Positions 8,243-17,326 are shown, numbered from the stretch's first letter. The stretch is 64,000 nucleotides of DNA from Massilia sp. BJB1822 (GCF_013369485.1 NZ_JABWEB010000011.1:62001-126000), one strand, 5' to 3'. Notes: generated from the sequence alone by a model not told the origin. Translations and numbers: made by a program.

Positions 8243-9920
8243 GCAGTGTCACCCGTTTGATTTCGGCCAGCGTGGTGCCGCCGCGCCGCACCAGCTCCAG
8301 CGCCGCCTGGCGCAGGCTGCGCGTGCCGTTTTCGTAGGCCGCCGCCTTGATCTGGCGGATCGGCCGCTTCTCCACGATCAGTTCGCGGATCTCGTCGTTC
8401 AGCGTGAGGATTTCGGCGATCGAGCGGCGCCCCTTGTAGCCGGTGCCGCGGCAATCGCCGCAGCCTTTGCCCTGCATGAAACGGTAGTCGTAGACGTCGG
8501 CCCGCGCCAGGTTGGCGCCGGCCAGCTCCTCGTCGCTCGGCGTGTATTCGGCTGCGCAGTGCGGGCAGTTGATGCGCACCAGGCGCTGCGCCCAGATGCC
8601 GTTCAGGGCCGAAACAAAGGCATAGGGATCGATGCCCATATGCGTGAAGCGGCCGAACACGTCGAACACATTGTTCGCGTGCACCGTGGTCAGCACCAGG
8701 TGGCCGGTCAGGGCCGACTGCACGGCGATTTCCGCCGTTTCGCGGTCGCGGATCTCGCCCACCATGATCTTGTCCGGGTCGTGGCGCAGGATGGAGCGCA
8801 AGCCCTTGGCAAAGGTCAGGCCCTTCTTTTCGTTGACCGGGATTTGCAGGATGCCAGGCAGCTGGTATTCGACCGGGTCTTCGATGGTGATGATTTTTTC
8901 GCGGCCGTTGTGGATTTCGGTCAGCGCCGCGTACAGCGTGGTGGTCTTGCCGGAACCGGTCGGCCCCGTCACCAGCAGCATGCCGTAAGCCTCTTGCGCC
9001 AGCACGCGCAGCGTGGCCAGCGAGGGCGCGTCGAAGCCCAGCGCTTCCAGCGTCAGCGAGCCGTAGGACTCGATCATGGCCCGCTTGTCCAGAATACGGA
9101 TCACGGCATCCTCGCCGTGAATGCTGGGCATGATGGAGACGCGCAGGTCGATCTCGCGGCCGTTCGATTCGACGCGGAAGCTGCCGTCCTGCGGCACGCG
9201 GCGTTCGGCGATATCCAGTTCGGCCAGCACCTTCAGGCGCGAGATGATCTGCTCCGCCACCTCGATGCCGTTGACGGCCGTGGCGTGATCGAGCACGCCG
9301 TCGACACGGTACTTGACCGCCAGCCCGCCCGCCGTGCTTTCCAGGTGGATGTCGGAAGCGCCCGCCTTGAGCGCGTCGTACAGGGTGGAATTCACCAGGC
9401 GCACCGCCGGACTGGCCGCCTCCGACACCGAGGCGAAAGACAGCACGGCGGCGGTCTTCCCGTCGCGGCGCGAATTGTCGGCGCCCGGCAGCAAGGTATC
9501 GACGGCGCGCGCCGACTCCTCCTGCTTGGACAGATAGGCCTGGATATCGGCCTGCAGCGCCAGCCGGATCTGCAGCGGCGCCTGCGGCTTGCTGCGCGCC
9601 TGGGTGGACAGCCAGGTTTGCAGGTCGATATCGAAGGGGTCGGCCACCACGCCCACCACCAGCCCATCCTGGGCGCGCAGCAGCACGCAGTGGCGCGCCA
9701 TGGCTTGCGATAGCGGCAGCAGGTCGAAGGCCGGCTCGAAGGCCAGCATGTCCACCGTTTCCAGCACGGCCAAGCCAAAGGGCTGGGCCAGCTCGCGCAC
9801 CACCAGGCGCGGTTCCAGCCCGCTCATGGCTTCCAGCTCGTCGACCAGGCTGCGCTTGCTGTGCTCGCGCTGCTGGCGCGCGCGCATCAGCAGCGCGGCG
9901 TCGAGGGCAGCGTGATTCAT
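8235..9920 (-). CDS. gspE: Secretion/pilus assembly ATPase GspE/PilB family
   Basis: 561 residues. N-terminal GspE domain (about 30-140), then the hexameric ATPase with Walker A GPTGSGKT (319-326), Asp box, Walker B region DKIMVGEIRD (383-392), His box LTTVHANN, and a zinc-binding pair of CxxC motifs (Cys452/455, Cys487/490). It powers pseudopilus extension at the inner membrane. ATGA overlap with gspF. All catalytic elements look intact. Could equally be labelled MshE or PilB; the neighbouring pseudopilins favour a secretion role. Confidence 0.93.
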   Translation of the reverse strand: MNHAALDAALLMRARQQREHSKRSLVDELEAMSGLEPRLVVRELAQPFGLAVLETVDMLAFEPAFDLLPLSQAMARHCVLLRAQDGLVVGVVADPFDIDLQTWLSTQARSKPQAPLQIRLALQADIQAYLSKQEESARAVDTLLPGADNSRRDGKTAAVLSFASVSEAASPAVRLVNSTLYDALKAGASDIHLESTAGGLAVKYRVDGVLDHATAVNGIEVAEQIISRLKVLAELDIAERRVPQDGSFRVESNGREIDLRVSIMPSIHGEDAVIRILDKRAMIESYGSLTLEALGFDAPSLATLRVLAQEAYGMLLVTGPTGSGKTTTLYAALTEIHNGREKIITIEDPVEYQLPGILQIPVNEKKGLTFAKGLRSILRHDPDKIMVGEIRDRETAEIAVQSALTGHLVLTTVHANNVFDVFGRFTHMGIDPYAFVSALNGIWAQRLVRINCPHCAAEYTPSDEELAGANLARADVYDYRFMQGKGCGDCRGTGYKGRRSIAEILTLNDEIRELIVEKRPIRQIKAAAYENGTRSLRQAALELVRRGGTTLAEIKRVTLHA

Positions 9921-11101
9921 GACATTTCTCCCGCCAGATCGAAGATCGGCATATACAGCAGCACCACGATGGCGCCCACCACCAGGCCGATGGCGGCCAT
10001 CAGCATCGGTTCAAAGGTCCGCGTGAAGCGGTCGATCCAGCGGCTGATTTCGCCGTCGTAGAAAGCCGCCGACTGCGTCAGCATCGGTCCCATATCGCCG
10101 GTGCGCTCGCCCACGCGCAGCATGCGCAGCGAGATCGGCGTGGTCAGGCCATTGGCCTCAAACGCGGCCGACAGCGGCAAGCCCGCTTCGATCATGCCGC
10201 GCGCCGCCTGCAAGCCATCGCGCACGCTGGCCGAGACCATGCCCTGCACCGTCTCGATGGCATGCACGATGGTGATGCCGCCCTCGCTCAGCATGCCCAG
10301 GGTCAGGTACAGCCGTGATAATTCGTAAATGCGCACCCGTTCGCCGATGCCGGGCAGGCGGCCAAGCAGGCGCACCAGGCCGCCGCGCGCCAGCAGGCGG
10401 CGCACGCCCAGCACCACGGCGGCCAGCGCCAGCGCCAGGCCGCCCAGCAAGGCCGCCGTATGCTGGGCGGCGAACTGGCCCCAGCTCAGCATCATTTGCG
10501 ACATCCAGGGCAGGTTGCGGCCCGCGCCCTGGTAGACCTCGGCAAAGCGCGGCACCACGTAGGCGATCAGGAACAGGCTGACGCCGCCGCCCACCAGCAG
10601 CAGAATGCAGGGATAGATGGCGGCGCTGACGATCTTGCCGCGCACCAGATCGATGCGCTGCTGGTAATCGATATAGCGGGCCAGGGAACGCGGCAGGTCG
10701 CTGGTGCCTTCGGCCGCCTTGACGATGCCCACGTAGAGAGGGGGAAACAGCTGCGGCTGATCGGCCAGCACAGCGGAAAAGCGCCGCCCTTCACGCAGGC
10801 CGGACAGCAGGCGTTCCAGCACGCCGCGCGTGGCCGGGCTGCCCTCCTTTTCCAGCAAGGCTTCCAGCGCCTCCACCACGCCCAGGCCAGCCGTCAGCAG
10901 GGCCAGCAGCTCCTGGCTGAACAGCACCAGCGACATCGCTTTGCCGGCGCTGGCGCGCAAGGGACCGCGCAGGGGGCGAATGGCGCTGACATACAGGCCG
11001 CGCGCCTCGACCTGGCGCCGCGCATCGGCCTCATCGCGGCCGTCGATCAAGAGACGGTCGATGCTCATGTCCGGCGACAAGGTGCGAACTTCAAACTGCA
11101 T
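9917..11101 (-). CDS. gspF: Platform protein GspF/PilC family
   Basis: 394 residues with two tandem T2SSF domains (about 60-180 and 265-385) separated by membrane helices (LLLVGGGVSLFLIAYVVPRF, LLGGLALALAAVVLGV) and ending in the helix PMLMAAIGLVVGAIVVLLYM. N-terminal about 45 residues match the usual soluble cap (RDEADARRQVEARGLYV). It is the inner-membrane platform for pseudopilus assembly. GAGGCG lies eight bases before the ATG. It lies 22 bases after gspG and overlaps gspE by 4. Confidence 0.93.
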   Translation of the reverse strand: MQFEVRTLSPDMSIDRLLIDGRDEADARRQVEARGLYVSAIRPLRGPLRASAGKAMSLVLFSQELLALLTAGLGVVEALEALLEKEGSPATRGVLERLLSGLREGRRFSAVLADQPQLFPPLYVGIVKAAEGTSDLPRSLARYIDYQQRIDLVRGKIVSAAIYPCILLLVGGGVSLFLIAYVVPRFAEVYQGAGRNLPWMSQMMLSWGQFAAQHTAALLGGLALALAAVVLGVRRLLARGGLVRLLGRLPGIGERVRIYELSRLYLTLGMLSEGGITIVHAIETVQGMVSASVRDGLQAARGMIEAGLPLSAAFEANGLTTPISLRMLRVGERTGDMGPMLTQSAAFYDGEISRWIDRFTRTFEPMLMAAIGLVVGAIVVLLYMPIFDLAGEMS

Positions 11102-11123
11102 GGCCGGAACGCCTCAAATGAAT

Positions 11124-11567
11124 TTACTGGGAAGAGATGTCGGCGTTTTCGCCTTCGCCGCCCGGCTGGCCATCCTTGCCCAGGGACAGGATCTCGAATT
11201 CGCCCTTGCTGCCGGGCGCTTTGTACTGGTAGGGACGGCCCCAGGGATCGGGCGGCACACCCTTCTTCAGATACGGACCGTTCCATTTGGTTCCGGCCGT
11301 GGCCGGCGCGCTCAGCAAGGCGCCCAGGCCTTCCTGCGTGGTCGGATAGCGGCCCACGTCAAGGCGGAAGGTGTCGAGCGACTTTTCGAACGCTTCGATC
11401 TGGGCCTTGGCGATGGTCACTTCCGACTTGCCCAGCTGGGAAAAGTATTTGGGACCGACATAGGCCGCCAGCAGGCCGATGATGACGATCACCACCAGCA
11501 GTTCCAGCAGCGTAAAGCCGCGCGCGCGACCGAATTTTTCACGGCCCACCGTGTTCAATGACAGCAT
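11124..11567 (-). CDS. gspG: Major pseudopilin GspG
   Basis: 147 residues from the ATG at 11567, chosen because AAGGGG sits six bases upstream; an ATG at 11573 is too close to it. It has RARGFTLLELLVVIVIIGL (prepilin site, Glu5), YVGPKYFSQLGKSEVTIAKAQ-type helix, GRYPTTQEGLGALL, GPYLKKGVPPDPWGRPYQYK and the DGQPGGEGENADI loop that forms the calcium site of GspG. This is the clearest true type II secretion marker in the operon. First gene, so operon promoter should lie in 11568-11957. Confidence 0.93.
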   Translation of the reverse strand: MLSLNTVGREKFGRARGFTLLELLVVIVIIGLLAAYVGPKYFSQLGKSEVTIAKAQIEAFEKSLDTFRLDVGRYPTTQEGLGALLSAPATAGTKWNGPYLKKGVPPDPWGRPYQYKAPGSKGEFEILSLGKDGQPGGEGENADISSQ

Positions 11568-11957
11568 CCACATCCCCTTCGCTGCCGCCGGCGGCGCCAG
11601 CGGAAAAACCAAGATTCCAAGAAGGGCAAAGGCTACCATGCCATTTAAGGTTTCGACAACTTTTTCTTCGGTTTTTCCCTCTGGAGAAGCGCGCCTGCGC
11701 CGCTCTGCCGCCGCGGCCGATTTAACATTCAATGTTGCAAATTAAACACATGCCATCTTACATTTTGTTACAGCCACTTTCATAGGAGAAGCAAAATTAA
11801 ATTCGATAAAGCAGCAATATAGAGAAATTTGAAACGTTAGTTTTTTAGACAATTTCGTGTAGGAATTGATATAGTTTTTGGCAATCCGGGAGAGTCAGCA
11901 GCGACCGGCAGCGGCGGCACTCCCGCCTGTCACGAATTTCACCATGAAGGGTATGTT
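11568..11957. other. Divergent intergenic region, AT-rich
   Basis: 390 bases between gspG (leftward) and the VPLPA-CTERM gene (rightward). No convincing ORF or RNA gene. The part 11735-11880 is clearly AT-richer than its surroundings. TGTAGGAA at 11858-11865 is identical to the left half of the palindrome at 24021, but the right half is not conserved. AAGGGT (11947-11952) is the Shine-Dalgarno of the rightward gene. Confidence 0.6.
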
Positions 11958-12755
11958 ATGAAAAGCCACCGCTCAGCAGCGCCACGTCCATTCTCCCGAG
12001 TCCTGGGCGCCGCCCTGCTCGCCGGTCTGGGCGCGCTGGCCGCCCCCGCCGCCCACGCCGACATCATCAATTTCAGCGCCACCCAGAACATCGTCAGCGC
12101 CACGCTGAATGCGGGCGACTCGCTCTATAACGGCGGCGACGCGTTCCGTCAGGGCAGCTACCGCTTCGACGTGCAGGACGGCCCGGTGGCGCGCGCCGCC
12201 GGTCTGAACGGTCTGGCCGGCGCCCTGATCGACGGCGCCAATCCCTTCAGCTGCACCATCCTGGCCTGCCCCTCGGGCAATCTGAGCAAATACTTCGCCG
12301 GCCTGAACGATGGCGCCCTGGTGGTGACGCGCGACTATGGCGCCTCCTTCCGCCTTGATGGCCTGGACTTCGGCTTCATCGCCCCGGTCGGCGACCTGCC
12401 CGACGGCGGCTACGGCCAGCTGCGTCTGACCGGCGTGGCCGCCGACGGCAGCCAGATCAGCGACGCCCTGGACTTCGCCGGCCAGGACGCGACCGGCAAA
12501 TTCAAGTTCAGCAACTGGCTGGCCAGCTCGGCCTTCGCCGGCATCTCGCTGCGCCGCCTGAGCATCGACGCCTGCCTGTTTACCGACGGCGGCGACTGCG
12601 TCAACTCGGCGACCGATCCGGCCGGCAACCAGGCCCAGTACGCGCTCGACAATCTGCAAGTATCGGCCGTACCGCTGCCAGCCACGCCGGCCCTGATGCT
12701 GCTCGGCCTGGCCGGCATGGGCCTGGTGGCGCGCCGCAAGCGCCAGCGCGCTTGA
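11958..12755 (+). CDS. VPLPA-CTERM sorting domain protein, unknown function
   Basis: 265 residues: signal peptide (about 1-34, ending APAAHA), a secreted domain of unknown fold with four Cys (SCTILACPSG; DACLFTDGGDC), and a C-terminal tripartite sorting signal VPLPATPALMLLGLAGMGLV followed by ARRKRQ. This is the VPLPA variant of the PEP-CTERM signal: motif, transmembrane helix, basic tail, recognised by an exosortase. Good Shine-Dalgarno AAGGGT. Followed after 47 bases by the subtilase on the same strand. Function of the secreted part is not recognised. Confidence 0.85.
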   Translation: MKSHRSAAPRPFSRVLGAALLAGLGALAAPAAHADIINFSATQNIVSATLNAGDSLYNGGDAFRQGSYRFDVQDGPVARAAGLNGLAGALIDGANPFSCTILACPSGNLSKYFAGLNDGALVVTRDYGASFRLDGLDFGFIAPVGDLPDGGYGQLRLTGVAADGSQISDALDFAGQDATGKFKFSNWLASSAFAGISLRRLSIDACLFTDGGDCVNSATDPAGNQAQYALDNLQVSAVPLPATPALMLLGLAGMGLVARRKRQRA

Positions 12756-12802
12756 GTGCTGCCCACGTCCCTCCCCGACCGTTTATTGACAAGGAAAGCC
12801 CC

Positions 12803-15800
12803 ATGAAACTGCGTCCTATCTCGCTGGCTGTGCTGGCCCTGCTGTCGAGCGCCGCCCTGCACGCCGGCGCCGATGAAATCCGCCGCTCCTATATCGTGCA
12901 ACTGGCCGACAAGCCGGTCGCATCCTATGGCGGCGAAGTGAGCGGCCTGGCCGCCACCCGCCCCGCGCCCGGCCGCCGCCTCGACGTCAGCGCCGCCGAT
13001 GTGCAAGCCTATATCGCCTACCTGGAACAGAAAAAGAACAGCGTCACCGCCAGCGTCCCCACCGCCCAGATCGGCCACCAGTACAAGCTGGCCTTCAACG
13101 GCTTCTCTGCGCGCCTGACCGAAGACGAAGTGCGCCAGCTGCAGAAAAGCGCCAGCGTGGCCGCCATCACCGTCGACGAAGAGCGCCAGCCCACCACCAA
13201 TTTCACCCCCATCTTCCTCGGCCTGGACAAGCCCGGCACGGGCCTGTGGGACCAGGTCGGCGGCCGTCTGAAAGCCGGCGAAGACATGATCATCGGCGTG
13301 GTCGACGGCGGCGTCTGGCCGGAAAATCCCGCCTATGCCGACCGCGTCGACGCCAACGGCGTGCCGACCTTCGACCCCAGCGCCGAGCAGGTGTACGGTC
13401 CGGCGCCGGCCGGCTGGCTGGGCGAATGCCAGACCGGCGAAGGCTTCAGCAGCAGCCATTGCAATAACAAGCTGATCGGCGCGCGCTACTTCAACGCCGG
13501 CTTCATCGCCACCGGCCGGCCCATGCACTGGACCGACTTCGTCTCCCCGCGCGACTCCGTGGCCGGCCCCAGCGGCCATGGCAGCCACGGCACCCATACC
13601 TCGACCACGGCTGGCGGCAATGCCAAGGTGCCGGGCAAGCTGGGCGGCATTCCCATCGGCGATATGTCGGGCGTGGCGCCGCGCGCCCGCCTGGCCGCCT
13701 ACAAGGTGTGCTGGACCTATCCCGACGCCACCAATCCGGACGGCAGCGGCACGCGCAATTCCTGCTTCGATTCGGACGGCGTGGCCGCCATCGAGCAAGC
13801 CGTGCAGGATGGCGTGCATGTGATCAATTACTCGATCAGCGGCACCCAGAACAATATCAACGATCCGGTGGAGCTGGCCTTCTTCGGCGCCTCGAACGCC
13901 GGCGTCTTCGTCGCCGCGTCGGCCGGCAACAGCGGCCCGGCCAATACCGTGGCCCACATCAGCCCCTGGGTGACGACGGTGGCCGCCTCCACCCACAACC
14001 GTTTCGGCATGGCCAAGCTGAGCCTGGCCAACGGCGCCAGCTATGAGGGCGCCAGCCTGGCGGCTAAAACCCTGCCCGCCACGCCGGCGGTGCTGGCAGC
14101 GAACGCCGGCGTCAAGCCTTATGCCAGCCTGTCCAGCGTGGACCAGACCGCGCTGACGCGCTGCTACACGGCGGAAGACCGCGCACTCTACGGCGGCAGC
14201 GCCGACGCCGCGCTCGATCCAGCCAAGGCCACGGGCAAGGTGGTGGTGTGCGACCGCGGCTCCTCGGGCCGCGTCGACAAGAGCCGCGCCGTGGGCCAGG
14301 TCGGCGGCGTCGGCATGATCCTGGTCGATGTCAGCACTGCCACCACCATCGAGGCCGATCTGCACAGCGTGCCCACCGTGCACCTGAAGCGCGACGACGG
14401 CATCGCCGTCAAAACCTGGCTCAGCGCCAATCCGGACGGCGCCGCCAGCATCGGCAAAGCCACCCTGCAATCGGGTCCGGCCGCCGCGCCGGTGATGGGT
14501 GCCTTCTCCTCGCGCGGCCCGAACAAGCACAATGCCAATGTGCTGAAACCGGACCTGAGCGCGCCCGGCCTGGCCATCCTGGCCGGCGGCACGCCGGCCC
14601 AGAGCGAAGCCGAGCGCGACGCCATCGCCAACGGCACGCTGGTGCCGCAGCCGGAATGGATCGCGCTGCAAGGCACCTCCATGTCCAGCCCGCACGTGGC
14701 CGGCCTGGCCGCGCTGCTCAAGCAGCTGCACCCGGACTGGTCGCCGGCCGCCATCAAATCGGCGCTGATGACCACTGCCTACGACACCAAGCCCGACGGC
14801 CTGCCCGGCATGCAGGCCGGCACCCTGCCCTGGGCGCAAGGCGCCGGCCATGTGGCGGCCAATAGCGCGGCCGATCCCGGCCTGGTGTACGACGCCGGCA
14901 CCATCGACTATCTGCGCTTCATGTGCGGCATTCCCGGCACCCTGTCCCCCACCACCTGCGGCGCCGTCGGCGCGATCCAGCCGCATAATCTGAACCTGGC
15001 CTCGCTCACCGCCGCCACCGTGCTGGGCAAGATCACCTTGAACCGCACCGTCACCAATGTCGGCGGCAGCGAGGCGACCTACACCGCCAACGCCAGCGTG
15101 CCGGGCTTCAAGGTCACGGTCACGCCGGCCCAGCTGACCCTGGCGCCCGGCGCCAAGGCCAGCTTCAGCGTCACCCTGACCAATAACGGCGCCGTGGCCG
15201 GCGCCTGGAACTACGGCGCGCTGACCTGGACCGACGGCAAGCACGTGGTGCGCAGCCCGCTGACGGCGCGCCTGGCCGCCGTCTCGGCGCCCTCCGTCCT
15301 GGGCGGCAACACCAGCAGCGGCAACGTGGCCTTCACCGTGGGCAGCGGCTATACCGGCGCGCTGGTGACGCAGAAAGGCGGCCTGCAAGCGGCCACGCGC
15401 GCCACCTACACCGTGCTCAAAACCGCCAATACCGACTCGGCCGCCGTGGAAGCGGCGTGCAAGGCCGGCGGCGATCCGGGCGTGCGCACCGTCGACTTCG
15501 ACGTGCCGGCCAATACCCTGGCCGCGCGCTTCTCGCTGTACGACGTGGAAACCAGCGGCTACCAGGCCGGCCAGCCGGACGATCTGGACATGCTGGTGCT
15601 CGGCCCGAACGGCCTGCCGCTGGCCAATAGCGGCAACGCCACCTCGAACGAGAGCGTGACCCTGCCGCTGCCGGCCGCCGGCACCTACCGCGTCTGCGTG
15701 GTGGGGTATGCGCCGACCAATGGCCGCTCGACCTACACGCTGTCGTCCTGGCTGGTCGGCAATGGCCTGAGCGAAGGCGGCTTCAAGGTGAACACCCCGG

Positions 15801-15991
15801 CCCTGGTGTACAACGCGGGCACGGCGGCGGCCGGCGTCAGCTGGTCGGGCCTGGGCACGGCGCGCCACCTGGGCGCCATCGTCTACCTGGCCAATAATGC
15901 GCCGCAGGCCATCAGCTATGTCGAAGTGGACACCACCAATCCGCTGCCGACCTCGAACGCGCAGCGCGAAACGCCGCCAAGCCGTCAATAA
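12803..15991 (+). CDS. Secreted S8 family subtilisin-like serine protease
   Basis: 1062 residues. Signal peptide (1-21), inhibitor I9-like propeptide (about 28-135), then S8 catalytic domain with Asp168 (IIGVVDGGVWPE), His262 (GHGSHGTHT), oxyanion Asn376 (ASAGNSGP) and Ser626 (QGTSMSSPHVAG). A PA (protease-associated) insert lies around 450-555. After residue 680 come a fibronectin III-like domain (NRTVTNVGGSEATYTA) and further beta domains. No PEP-CTERM or other anchor, so probably released. AAGGAAAG precedes the ATG; an upstream in-frame ATG at 12752 has none. It resembles plant-type subtilases in architecture. Export across the outer membrane by the adjacent secretion machine is possible. 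Confidence 0.93.
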   Translation: MKLRPISLAVLALLSSAALHAGADEIRRSYIVQLADKPVASYGGEVSGLAATRPAPGRRLDVSAADVQAYIAYLEQKKNSVTASVPTAQIGHQYKLAFNGFSARLTEDEVRQLQKSASVAAITVDEERQPTTNFTPIFLGLDKPGTGLWDQVGGRLKAGEDMIIGVVDGGVWPENPAYADRVDANGVPTFDPSAEQVYGPAPAGWLGECQTGEGFSSSHCNNKLIGARYFNAGFIATGRPMHWTDFVSPRDSVAGPSGHGSHGTHTSTTAGGNAKVPGKLGGIPIGDMSGVAPRARLAAYKVCWTYPDATNPDGSGTRNSCFDSDGVAAIEQAVQDGVHVINYSISGTQNNINDPVELAFFGASNAGVFVAASAGNSGPANTVAHISPWVTTVAASTHNRFGMAKLSLANGASYEGASLAAKTLPATPAVLAANAGVKPYASLSSVDQTALTRCYTAEDRALYGGSADAALDPAKATGKVVVCDRGSSGRVDKSRAVGQVGGVGMILVDVSTATTIEADLHSVPTVHLKRDDGIAVKTWLSANPDGAASIGKATLQSGPAAAPVMGAFSSRGPNKHNANVLKPDLSAPGLAILAGGTPAQSEAERDAIANGTLVPQPEWIALQGTSMSSPHVAGLAALLKQLHPDWSPAAIKSALMTTAYDTKPDGLPGMQAGTLPWAQGAGHVAANSAADPGLVYDAGTIDYLRFMCGIPGTLSPTTCGAVGAIQPHNLNLASLTAATVLGKITLNRTVTNVGGSEATYTANASVPGFKVTVTPAQLTLAPGAKASFSVTLTNNGAVAGAWNYGALTWTDGKHVVRSPLTARLAAVSAPSVLGGNTSSGNVAFTVGSGYTGALVTQKGGLQAATRATYTVLKTANTDSAAVEAACKAGGDPGVRTVDFDVPANTLAARFSLYDVETSGYQAGQPDDLDMLVLGPNGLPLANSGNATSNESVTLPLPAAGTYRVCVVGYAPTNGRSTYTLSSWLVGNGLSEGGFKVNTPALVYNAGTAAAGVSWSGLGTARHLGAIVYLANNAPQAISYVEVDTTNPLPTSNAQRETPPSRQ

Positions 15992-16030
15992 ATAACATCG
16001 GCGCCCATTCCGGGCGCCCTGCCCTGCCAA

Positions 16031-16060
16031 GGCCGCGAGTTCCGCTCGCGGCCTTTTTTA
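16031..16060 (+). terminator. Rho-independent terminator after the subtilase
   Basis: GGCCGCGAG (16031-16039), loop TTCCG, CTCGCGGCC (16045-16053), then six T. A perfect 9-bp stem. The T run includes the stop codon of the opposite-strand lipoprotein gene. A second stem, GGCGCCC/GGGCGCC at 16000-16018, lies just upstream without a T run. Confidence 0.88.
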
Positions 16061-16465
16061 TTGGGCGGCGTCCGCCGCGCCGCCTGCCTGGCAGCGGCCG
16101 GCGCGGCAGACGGCGCCGGGATCGCCGACCAGGCTGCAATCGGAAGCCAGGCCGGCATTCTCCTTGACGCGCTGGGCCTGGTAGCGCCGGGCCAGGGCGT
16201 GCAGGCGCGCGCCGTCGGCACTGGCGCTGGACCAGGGCAGATAGGCTTCCGGCCCGCCGCAGGCCTTGGCGCCCAGGGCCAGGCTATGGCATTGGCTGGA
16301 ACTGCTGCAGCGGTTGTGGGCGGCCAGGGCGCGGATGCGGGCCAGCGTGGCGGCGGCATCGGGCGTGTCGGCCGCGTCGGACGGCGGCGGCGCAGCGGGC
16401 GGCACGGGCGCGGCGCAAGCGCCGCACAGCACGGCGGCCAGCAGCGCGGGGAACAGGATCTTCAT
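16058..16465 (-). CDS. Small Cys-rich putative lipoprotein
   Basis: 135 residues. The N-terminus MKILFPALLAAVLCGACAA looks like a lipoprotein signal, although the residue three before Cys17 is Cys, which is unusual. The body has spaced cysteines: NRCSSSSQCHSL, KACGGPEAY, ASDCSLV, AVCRAGRC, suggesting three or so disulfides in the periplasm or at the surface. No family recognised. It sits alone between a terminator and the epsA-like gene; its start is followed by 72 bases to the epsA end. Confidence 0.65.
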   Translation of the reverse strand: MKILFPALLAAVLCGACAAPVPPAAPPPSDAADTPDAAATLARIRALAAHNRCSSSSQCHSLALGAKACGGPEAYLPWSSASADGARLHALARRYQAQRVKENAGLASDCSLVGDPGAVCRAGRCQAGGAADAAQ

Positions 16466-16537
16466 GGATGGGACTCGGGCCGGAAAGCGTCCATGATCGC
16501 GCCGCCCGCCAGGGCGGTCAAGCGGCGCGGCGCAGCC

Positions 16538-17326
16538 TTACAGGCGCGCTTCGGTATAGGGACCGGCGTCCGGCAGGCGCAGGCTGGCGCAGCGGGCCAC
16601 GGCATGGGCGCGGTTGCTCACGCCCAGCTGGCGGTACAGGCGCTGCAGATGGTTCTTGACGGTCAGGCCGCTGATGCCCAGCAGCTGGCCGATTTCCTCA
16701 TTGCCCTTGCCTTCGCGCAGCCAGCGCATGATCTGGGCCTGGCGCGCGCTGATGCGGGCCGTGCCGGCGCCCTCGGCGCTCGCCGCCGGCGTGCCCAGGC
16801 TTTGCAAGCCCATGTGCAGATACGGCAGCAGCAGGCGCAGGCAATGGGCATGGCGGGCGTCGGGGGCCGGCGCCACGCCGAACAGGCAGAAGAAGGTGGC
16901 GCCGCCCGGCAGGCTGTCGCTGCCATGGACCAGCACATTGTCGAGGCCGAGCGCGTGCAATTCGGCCGGCAGATTGCCGGGCACGCCCGGCAGGCGGCCT
17001 TCCGGCGCGGCGGCGCACAGGGCCAGCGGCACGGCCGCGCCTTCGCGGTAGCGGCGCTGCAGGCGCACGGCCAGGCCGCTGGCCGGATCGCACAGGCTGC
17101 GCCGCATGCCTTCCTCCAGCACGCCACTGTGGAAACATTCGCTGTGCAGCACATTGCCATTCGGCCCCAGCTGCAAACACACCAGCAGGCGGTGCGGCAA
17201 GAGCGCCTGCAACTGGCCCTGCGTCCACAGGAAGAACTGGCTGCGTTCGCCGATGGCCAGCGCCGTTTCGAAGGCATGCAGCAAATGCTCCTGCTGCTGC
17301 GGATTCAGAATTACGATGGGTTGCAC
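16538..17326 (-). CDS. epsA: LuxR-type regulator, EpsA-like (XrtB/PEP-CTERM associated)
   Basis: 262 residues. The N-terminal 180 residues form a sensory-type domain (ETALAIGERSQFFLWTQGQL, LLPHRLLVCLQLGPNG). The C-terminus is a LuxR/NarL helix-turn-helix: ISARQAQIMRWLREGKGN, then EEIGQLLGISGLTVKNHLQR. This layout and the N-terminal motif fit EpsA, the regulator normally found with exosortase-B polysaccharide clusters. Here it is separated by about 8 kb from the cluster end at 25460. Likely controls eps and/or PEP-CTERM genes; no ligand is evident. Upstream is AT-rich with TTAATACATAG-like promoter sequence, not clear enough to call. Confidence 0.72.
   Translation of the reverse strand: MQPIVILNPQQQEHLLHAFETALAIGERSQFFLWTQGQLQALLPHRLLVCLQLGPNGNVLHSECFHSGVLEEGMRRSLCDPASGLAVRLQRRYREGAAVPLALCAAAPEGRLPGVPGNLPAELHALGLDNVLVHGSDSLPGGATFFCLFGVAPAPDARHAHCLRLLLPYLHMGLQSLGTPAASAEGAGTARISARQAQIMRWLREGKGNEEIGQLLGISGLTVKNHLQRLYRQLGVSNRAHAVARCASLRLPDAGPYTEARL

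Noticed and set aside
11944-11961. Five-codon ORF overlapping the VPLPA gene start (ATGA)
   Set aside because: No ribosome site of its own, and it contains the Shine-Dalgarno of the main gene; looks incidental.
12410-16030. Open frame of 1206 codons on the minus strand opposite the subtilase
   Set aside because: Its protein is low-complexity (Ala, Gly, Arg, His, Gln), has no domain, and is a shadow of the high-GC codon bias of the real gene.
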